From the NCBI RefSeq assembly GCF_000021325.1, contig NC_011365.1, positions 2,136,001 to 2,200,000 on the forward strand: DNA of 64,000 bases. Reading direction: 5' to 3'. Positions 58,603 to 64,000 of the stretch are shown piece by piece; within the stretch, counting starts at the first letter, position 1; each line of letters starts with the position of its first letter. The position numbers were made by a program, and so were the translations under genes. This stretch comes from Gluconacetobacter diazotrophicus PA1 5. GTDB taxonomy: Bacteria > Pseudomonadota > Alphaproteobacteria > Acetobacterales > Acetobacteraceae. The notes below the pieces were generated by a model that had not been told where the DNA came from, did no database searches, and saw nothing but the letters and a program-made list of their open reading frames with translations.

Positions 58603-60852
58603 ATGATGGCTGGAGCCTCCGCCATAGTGCTGGCTTGCGCGCCCGCCTTGGCCGACCCCGCGAAGCCGGACACCAAGGCGACGGCCAAACCCGCGCCGCG
58701 CAAGGCCCTGCCCGCGCCGGAACTGATCGAGGCCAGCGGCATCCGCCGCGCCTTCACCCACGCCAGCGCCCAGCATCTGCCGGATTCCGACACGCGGGTA
58801 TCCGCCGAGCGGCTGACCGAGCGGGGGGTGGTGGACCTGCGCGGCCTGGAATATGTGGCGCCGAACCTGACGGTGCAGAGCATCAACGGCACGGCCTCGA
58901 CCAATTTCTACCTGCGCGGCCTGGGCTTCAACGACTTTACCCAGAACAACATGGGCCCGGTCGTGACCTATGTGGACGATGTGGCCTATCCCTATTCGAC
59001 CATGGCGTCCGGGCTGATGTTCGACATGGCGGACGTGACCGTCACCCCCGGCCCGGTCGGCACCGAGCACGGCCAGTCGACCACCGGCGGCGAGGTGAAG
59101 CTGCGCACCAACGACCCGACCGACAGTTTCCATTTCGGCGCCAGCCAGGACATGGCCTCCTACGCCCGCAGCCGCAGCGAGGCCTATGTCTCCGGCCCGA
59201 TCGCGCGGGGGTTCAGCTTCCGTGTCGCCGCGCAGGTGAACCAGGGCGGCGGCTGGCAGACCGATCCGCTGAATGGCGCCCATCTGGGCGACGCCGATAG
59301 CTGGGCCCTGCGCGCCAAGCTGAAATGGACGCCGGATTCCCGCACCACGGTTCTGCTGTCCGGCCACGTGGTGCGTGACGAGAGCGAGGTGGTGGGCGGC
59401 GTCCCGATCGCCCGCCTGATCGGCTCCACGCCGATCCCAGCCGTGGGCTGGACGCAGACGGAATGGTCGGCGAAGAACGCCTTCACGAACCTGATCGGGC
59501 GCAATGCCGGGCTGAAGCCCAGCGAGGACAACTGGTTCTGGGGCGCCGACCTGCATGTCGCGCATGATTTCGGCCCCGTGACCCTGACCTCGGTCAGCGC
59601 CTTCGAGACCGAGCGCGAGGGCGAGTATACCGACCAGGACGCCACCGCCGCCGCCCAGGCGGACGCCTACCGCACGATCGCCGCCAACAGTTTCACGCAG
59701 GAACTGCGCCTGTCGAACACGAACGCCCAGGACCGGCTGCAATGGGTGCTGGGTGCCTATTACCAGCGTTCGCGCATGAACCAGAGCTTCTATTTCGACT
59801 ATACGGACTACCTGCCGGCGCGCGGCTACATGCAGGATTCCAGTTTCGGCCTGAACCAGGAAGCGACCTCGGAATTCGGCCATGTCAGCTACCGCCTGCC
59901 GGGGAACGTGACGCTGTTCACCGGGCTTCTGCACGAAATCGACGACCGCGCGATCACCGGGCTGACGTCGCGGATCTATGGCGGCCGCACGCTGGATTTC
60001 CACGGCGAGAGCACGGCGGCGGCGCAGTTCGCGGGCCAGGTCGGCGTATCGTGGCAGGCGACGAAGAGCGTCCTGCTCTATTACAAGATGAGCAAGGGCT
60101 TCAAACCCGGCGGCTTCACGGCCAACAACACCCAGGTCCAGGCGCAGCTCGCGCCGTTCAAGCCCGAGAGCGTGCTGACCTATGAACTGGGGCTGAAAAG
60201 CGACCCGATTCCCAACGTGCTGCGGATCAATGCCGCCGCCTTCTACAACGATTTCCATAACCAGCAGATCCTCGGTACGATCCTGATCCCCGATTACGGG
60301 CCGTTGAGCCAACTGACCAATGTGCCGAAATCCGAAAGCTGGGGGTTCGAGGGGACGATCGACCTGCACCCGCTCCGCCATGTGTTCGTCACGCAGAATT
60401 TCGGCTGGCAGCGCGGCACGTTCCAGGACTTCCCGACCGTCAATCGCGCCAAGACGAACGCCTATTACGCGCAGCATGGCGTGTGGAAGGCGATCAACGA
60501 CAATTTCTCGGGCGTGGATAACGGCCAGCCGAAACTGACGCTCAACGGCCAGCTCGACTGGCGCCAGGCCGTCAACCCGCGCTACGCCGTGGAATTCGGG
60601 CCCAACTGGGTCTATCGCGGCGCCCAGGCCATGACACCGGGCGGAACGGGGTTCTACCGCCTGCCGCCCTATTTCCTGCTGGGCGCGCATGTGACGCTCC
60701 GCCCGGCCTCGGACCGCTGGCAGGTCACGCTCTATGCGTCGAACATCCTGAACCGGCAGTATTACACCTCGGGCGGTCAGGCGACGACGACCTATCTCTA
60801 TATTCCCGGCGCGCCGCGCTTCATTGGGGGGCGGGTGTCCTGTAACCTTTGA
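58603..60852 (+). CDS. TonB-dependent outer-membrane receptor next to pqq operon
   Basis: A receptor of about 749 aa. From ATG 58603 a signal peptide MAGASAIVLACAPALA is visible; ATG 58540 upstream would extend through the T-tract repeat. The plug domain includes RLTERGVVDLRGLEYVAPNLTVQSINGTASTNFYLRGLGFNDFTQNNMGPVVTYVDDVAYPYSTMASGLMFDMADVTVTPGPVGTEHGQSTTGGEVKLRTNDP. This is the 'iron complex/other' class. The barrel ends in FIGGRVSCNL. It converges on pqqE. A role in taking up PQQ or another redox cofactor is speculative but encouraged by position and by PqqU of E. coli. Confidence 0.88.
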   Translation: MMAGASAIVLACAPALADPAKPDTKATAKPAPRKALPAPELIEASGIRRAFTHASAQHLPDSDTRVSAERLTERGVVDLRGLEYVAPNLTVQSINGTASTNFYLRGLGFNDFTQNNMGPVVTYVDDVAYPYSTMASGLMFDMADVTVTPGPVGTEHGQSTTGGEVKLRTNDPTDSFHFGASQDMASYARSRSEAYVSGPIARGFSFRVAAQVNQGGGWQTDPLNGAHLGDADSWALRAKLKWTPDSRTTVLLSGHVVRDESEVVGGVPIARLIGSTPIPAVGWTQTEWSAKNAFTNLIGRNAGLKPSEDNWFWGADLHVAHDFGPVTLTSVSAFETEREGEYTDQDATAAAQADAYRTIAANSFTQELRLSNTNAQDRLQWVLGAYYQRSRMNQSFYFDYTDYLPARGYMQDSSFGLNQEATSEFGHVSYRLPGNVTLFTGLLHEIDDRAITGLTSRIYGGRTLDFHGESTAAAQFAGQVGVSWQATKSVLLYYKMSKGFKPGGFTANNTQVQAQLAPFKPESVLTYELGLKSDPIPNVLRINAAAFYNDFHNQQILGTILIPDYGPLSQLTNVPKSESWGFEGTIDLHPLRHVFVTQNFGWQRGTFQDFPTVNRAKTNAYYAQHGVWKAINDNFSGVDNGQPKLTLNGQLDWRQAVNPRYAVEFGPNWVYRGAQAMTPGGTGFYRLPPYFLLGAHVTLRPASDRWQVTLYASNILNRQYYTSGGQATTTYLYIPGAPRFIGGRVSCNL

Positions 60853-60862
60853 CGGGAATGGT

Positions 60863-60887
60863 TTCTGTTCCTTTTCGGAAGACAGAA
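60863..60887. terminator. Convergent hairpin between receptor and pqqE
   Basis: TTCTGT (60863-60868) pairs with ACAGAA (60882-60887), with a TCC/GGA inner pairing around TTTTC. It lies between the convergent ends of the receptor gene and pqqE. Confidence 0.45.
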
Positions 60888-60894
60888 GACGATA

Positions 60895-62013
60895 TCAGAC
60901 CGGGGTATTGCCGAAGCGGCGATAGACCAGCTGCGGCGGGGTGTCCGGCAGGCTGTCCAGGATTTCGGTGATCCGCGCATGGGCCGGTGATCTGGCGCAG
61001 ACCGGATCGGTCGCCGCCGCGTCGCCCAGCAGGGCCAGCGCCTGGCAGCGGCAGCCGCCCCAGTCCTGCTCGCGCAGGTCGCAGCCGCGACAGGGTTCGG
61101 GCATCCAGTCCGTGCCGCGGAACAGGCGGAACAGCGGCGCGTCGGCCCAGATCTCGCCCAGGCCGGCAGCGCGGATGTCGGGCATGGGCACGCCCTTGAT
61201 CGTCTCGGCGGCATGGCAGGGCAGGACCCGCCCGGCGGGCGAGACATTGACGAAGCGTCGCCCCCACCCGCCCATGCACGGCTTGGGCTGGTCGGCATAG
61301 TAATCCGGGGTGACATAATCAATGGCCAGCGCCGGGCCCAGCCGCGCCCGCGCATCCTCGACCGCGCGGGTGGCCTCGTCCAACTGCGCGCGGGTGGGCA
61401 TCAGGGCGCCCCGGTTTACCAGCCCCCAGCCGTAATATTGCGTATGCGCGATTTCCACCCGCCGGGCGCCCAGCGTCACCGCCAGGTCCAGCATGCGGGG
61501 AATGCGCGCGGCATTGCCGCGATGGATGACGAAATTCAGCGTCAGCGGCATGCCGTCCGCCACGACGATGCGCGCGGCGGCCAGCTTCTTCGCCTGCGCG
61601 CCTTTCATGCCGCCGATCGTCTCGGCCGGCGCGGCATCGACGTCCTGGAACGAAAGCTGGACATGGTCCAGTCCCGCGTCGGCCAGCGCACGGAACGTCG
61701 CTTCGGTCAGCAGAACGCCGGATGTGATCAGGTTGGTATACAGCCCGCGCCCGGCGGCATGACGCACCAGGTCCGGCAGGTCGGCGCGCGCCATCGGCTC
61801 GCCGCCCGAAAAATGCACCTGCAGCACGCCCAGTTCCGCCGCCTGGTCCAGGACGCGACGCCACTCGGCGGTCGAAAGCTCGCCCTCGCGCCCATCCAGT
61901 GCCAGCGGGTTCGAGCAGTACGGGCATTGCAGCGGACAGCGATGCGTCAGCTCGGCCAGCAGGCTCATCGGCGGGGGAACGGCAGGGCGGGCGGCGGCAG
62001 GCATGGCCGTCAT
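60895..62013 (-). CDS. pqqE: PQQ biosynthesis radical SAM enzyme PqqE
   Basis: A 372-aa radical SAM protein that crosslinks Glu and Tyr of the PqqA peptide, the first step of PQQ synthesis, with PqqD as chaperone. The radical SAM cluster motif CPLQCPYC is followed by [18 protein letters not shown]-type auxiliary clusters are seen in C-terminal [25 protein letters not shown] and [22 protein letters not shown] 62013 overlaps the pqqD stop. PQQ feeds periplasmic alcohol and glucose dehydrogenases in acetic acid bacteria. Confidence 0.96.
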   Translation of the reverse strand: MTAMPAAARPAVPPPMSLLAELTHRCPLQCPYCSNPLALDGREGELSTAEWRRVLDQAAELGVLQVHFSGGEPMARADLPDLVRHAAGRGLYTNLITSGVLLTEATFRALADAGLDHVQLSFQDVDAAPAETIGGMKGAQAKKLAAARIVVADGMPLTLNFVIHRGNAARIPRMLDLAVTLGARRVEIAHTQYYGWGLVNRGALMPTRAQLDEATRAVEDARARLGPALAIDYVTPDYYADQPKPCMGGWGRRFVNVSPAGRVLPCHAAETIKGVPMPDIRAAGLGEIWADAPLFRLFRGTDWMPEPCRGCDLREQDWGGCRCQALALLGDAAATDPVCARSPAHARITEILDSLPDTPPQLVYRRFGNTPV

Positions 62014-62306
62014 GTGGTCAGCACCTGCCGGTCGGTCAACTCGGCGATCAGCGCCAGCACGTCGCGGGCGATGACGGGACGGGGCGCATCGAACCGGGCG
62101 GCCAGATCGTCGATGATGGCGGACACCGGCCGCTGCCCGTCCACCAGGCGCAGGATTTCGGTCGCCACCGGATCGGCGATGAAGGCGCGCTCCGGTGCCT
62201 GGATCACCCACTGGTCGCGCACCCGGTCATGCTGCAGGCGCGTGCCGCGCATGAAGCGCATCACCGCCTGCTCGGCATTCCGATCCCGGGGGGGCGCGTC
62301 GGTCAC
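62010..62306 (-). CDS. pqqD: PQQ biosynthesis peptide chaperone PqqD
   Basis: A 98-aa chaperone that binds PqqA and presents it to Pqq[60 protein letters not shown] shows the PqqD winged-helix fold (WVxxxPE, ADxxAxEIL). Start GTG 62306 overlaps the pqqC stop (GTGA); the longer frame would overlap pqqC. Its stop overlaps pqqE (ATGA). Confidence 0.95.
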   Translation of the reverse strand: MTDAPPRDRNAEQAVMRFMRGTRLQHDRVRDQWVIQAPERAFIADPVATEILRLVDGQRPVSAIIDDLAARFDAPRPVIARDVLALIAELTDRQVLTT

Positions 62307-63052
62307 GCCGGCAGGGGCCGGAAGGCGCCGGGCGGGATGCGCCCGGGCGAGACATAGGCGTAATCCAGCGCATCCAGCATGGACCACAGTACGTCGCATT
62401 TGAAGGTCAGCGCGTCCAGCACGGCCTGCTGCTCCTGCACCGTGCGGGCATGGTCGCGGACATAGGCCAGGGCGAAATCGGAATCGCGGGGCGCCTGGGT
62501 CAGCCGGGGCTGGAAATAGGCCAGGGTCTCCGGCGTCACGAAATCATAGTGGCGCAGCATGCCCGCCACGCGCTCGCTGATGATGGTGGGCGAGAACAGT
62601 TCGGTCAGCGAGGAGGCGATCGCTTCCAGTATCGAGCGGTCGCGCACGAAGTCGACATAGGCGTCGACCGCGAAGCGGGTGGCGGGCAGCAGCCCCTTCA
62701 GCGATTCGACTTCGGCACGTTCCAGCCCCAGCCCGTCGGTCAGCTTCAGCCAGCGGGCCACGCCGCCGGTGCCCGGCGCGTCGCCGTCATGGTCCACCAG
62801 CCGCCGCCGCCATTCCCGGCGCAGTTCCGCCGTCGGCAGCCGCGCCAGCAGGGTGGCGTCCTTGGCCGGGATGCGGCTCTGGTAATAATAGCGGTTCAGC
62901 GCCCAGGCCTGCACCTGCGCGCGGTTCAGCCTGCCGTCATGCAGGGCGCGGTGGAAAGGATGCAGGTTGTGATAGCGCGCGGCACCGATGGCCCGCAACG
63001 CCGCCTCCAGTTCGTCCGGGGACAGGGGCGGGGACAGGGGCGAGCCAGTCAT
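62303..63052 (-). CDS. pqqC: Pyrroloquinoline-quinone synthase PqqC
   Basis: A 249-aa cofactor-less oxidase that performs the last ring closure and oxidation to PQQ. TENA-like helical fold: YHNLHPFHRALHDGRLNRAQVQAWALNRYYYQSRIPAKDA, RRRLVDHDGD, ELFSPTIISERVAGMLRHYDFVTPETLAYF (catalytic His/Tyr/Arg region), and C-terminal ALTFKCDVLWSMLDALDYAY. ATG 63052 overlaps the pqqB stop (ATGA). Confidence 0.97.
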   Translation of the reverse strand: MTGSPLSPPLSPDELEAALRAIGAARYHNLHPFHRALHDGRLNRAQVQAWALNRYYYQSRIPAKDATLLARLPTAELRREWRRRLVDHDGDAPGTGGVARWLKLTDGLGLERAEVESLKGLLPATRFAVDAYVDFVRDRSILEAIASSLTELFSPTIISERVAGMLRHYDFVTPETLAYFQPRLTQAPRDSDFALAYVRDHARTVQEQQAVLDALTFKCDVLWSMLDALDYAYVSPGRIPPGAFRPLPA

Positions 63053-63972
63053 GTCGTGATCCTCATGCCGTCGAATGAAACCTCCCACCCCGCCTGGTGC
63101 GCGACCTGGCGCTCCGGGCTGTCGGCCAGCAGGAGGGGATTGGAATTGTTGATATGGATCAGCACCTTGCGCCGGACGTCGAGGTCCGCGAACGCATCGA
63201 TGGTCCCGCCGTCACCGCTGACCGACATATGGCCCATGCGCTGTCCGGTCTTCTGTCCCACGCCGGCGCGCAGCATCTCGTCATCGGTCCACAGCGTGCC
63301 GTCGAAGAAGACCAGGTCCGCGCCGCGCAGGCGCGCCCGCAGGGGGCCGGTCATGCGCGCGCAGCCGGGAATGAAATAGGCGTGGCGCACGCCGTCGGTC
63401 ATCGCCAGCCCGATCGTCTCGCCGTTCTCGACGATGGCGGCGGGATCGGGCCCGCTCTCGGCATAGAGCGGCACCTTGCCCGGAACCGCGAAGGGGGTGA
63501 TCGTCAGCCCGGCGGGCGTGCCGTCGGGCAGCGCCAGGGCGAAGGGCTGGTCCAGCGCCAGGGGCACGCGCGGGACGATGCTGCGGTCCAGCGCCTCGAA
63601 AATCGGATTGGCGTCCAGCAGGTCCAGCACCGGCGGCGTCGCCAGCAGGGTGAAGGGCTGGCGTTCGCGCAGGGTCAGCAGCCCGGTGACGGTATCGACC
63701 TCGCCTCCGGTCAGGATCACGCCGGCAATGGGGGTCGAGCGCAGGCCGTGCCTTGGATGCAGCGCCGGGGTCTGGCCGATCTGCGCCCGCAGGTCGGGCG
63801 AGGCGTTGACGACGAACCAGTGCGCGCCGTCCCCGCTGACGGCGATCGAAGCCTGGGTGCGGGACGGCGCCGCCGGATCGTCCGCCCGGGCGCGCCGGCA
63901 TGCCGGGGCGTTGGAATTCCATTGTGGGAAACCGCCGCCCGCCGCGGCGCCGAGAACGATGAGGTCGATCAT
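63049..63972 (-). CDS. pqqB: PQQ biosynthesis hydroxylase PqqB
   Basis: A 307-aa metallo-beta-lactamase-fold protein that oxidises the tyrosine ring of the crosslinked precursor. VLGAAAGGGFPQWNSNAPACRRAR (the PqqB start block), SPDLRAQIGQTPALHPRHG, VILTGGEVDTVTGLLTLRERQPF, FFDGTLWTDDEMLRAGVG, GQRMGHMSVSGDGGTIDAF and KVLIHINNSNPLL are all present. It is first in the pqqB-C-D-E run in this window. The 28 bp beyond its start do not contain pqqA, which would be upstream outside the window. Confidence 0.96.
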   Translation of the reverse strand: MIDLIVLGAAAGGGFPQWNSNAPACRRARADDPAAPSRTQASIAVSGDGAHWFVVNASPDLRAQIGQTPALHPRHGLRSTPIAGVILTGGEVDTVTGLLTLRERQPFTLLATPPVLDLLDANPIFEALDRSIVPRVPLALDQPFALALPDGTPAGLTITPFAVPGKVPLYAESGPDPAAIVENGETIGLAMTDGVRHAYFIPGCARMTGPLRARLRGADLVFFDGTLWTDDEMLRAGVGQKTGQRMGHMSVSGDGGTIDAFADLDVRRKVLIHINNSNPLLLADSPERQVAHQAGWEVSFDGMRITT

Positions 63973-64000
63973 GGCGGAGAAGTCCAGAGCATATCGCGAC

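Noticed and set aside
58330-60690. 786-aa frame antisense to chvG and the receptor
   Set aside because: Shadow frame covering two real genes, no domain signature.

Overview
The window is a GC-rich, densely coded bacterial chromosome segment. Gene content and order point to an acetic acid bacterium (Acetobacteraceae, Alphaproteobacteria), most likely Gluconacetobacter or a close relative. The clues are a pqqBCDE operon, the trpB-trpA-accD-folC order, mnmE-mnmG-rsmG-parA-parB with parS sites, a ChvG/ChvI-type two-component system, and intergenic T-tract inverted repeats. This is inferred from protein and gene-order recognition; no database search was run. Apart from two tRNAs, nearly everything is protein coding. 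I see no insertion sequence, prophage, CRISPR array or rRNA.

Layout. 0-3.6 kb: a haem operon (hemE, a HAD phosphatase, hemJ) faces away from maf across a 455-bp gap. The gap carries an exceptional cluster of GTAC tetramers and degenerate DnaA-box-like sequences, and may be a replication-origin or regulatory region. 3.6-12.5 kb: tRNA-Ala, the YbbA/YbbP-like ABC exporter divergent from a TesA-like esterase, DoxX, a small coiled-coil protein, a TonB-dependent receptor with a structured leader, a small exported repeat protein and tRNA-Lys. 12.6-18.2 kb: parB-parA-rsmG-mnmG-mnmE, with parS sites inside rsmG and mnmE.

18.3-24 kb: ogt, a quinone oxidoreductase, an SDR, DedA and an S9 peptidase. 23.6-29.4 kb: a FixL/FixJ-like two-component system divergent from a siderophore receptor-PiuC-Sel1 iron operon with a Fur-like box. 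29.4-35.4 kb: thiolase, sugar transporter, SelO, an enoyl-CoA hydratase/3-hydroxyisobutyryl-CoA hydrolase and a flavin reductase. 35.4-39.4 kb: znuABC facing zur across a Zur-box-like palindrome, followed by an unrecognised protein. 39.4-46 kb: asparaginase, nucleoside hydrolase, folC, accD, trpA, trpB.

46-64 kb: corA, rho, trmB, metK, dapB, dnaJ, dnaK, grpE, chvI-chvG, a third TonB-dependent receptor, and pqqE-D-C-B on the minus strand running in from the right edge. pqqA is not in the window.

Main themes are chromosome maintenance, metal homeostasis (Fe, Zn, Mg), stress and chaperone functions, and PQQ cofactor synthesis for periplasmic oxidations. The strongest unexplained signal is the GTAC cluster at 2.4-2.9 kb. 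It runs into the first codons of maf, where it is spelled with codons that are otherwise rare here. Start sites of many genes were moved inward from the longest open frame using family start positions, Shine-Dalgarno sequences and stop/start overlaps.
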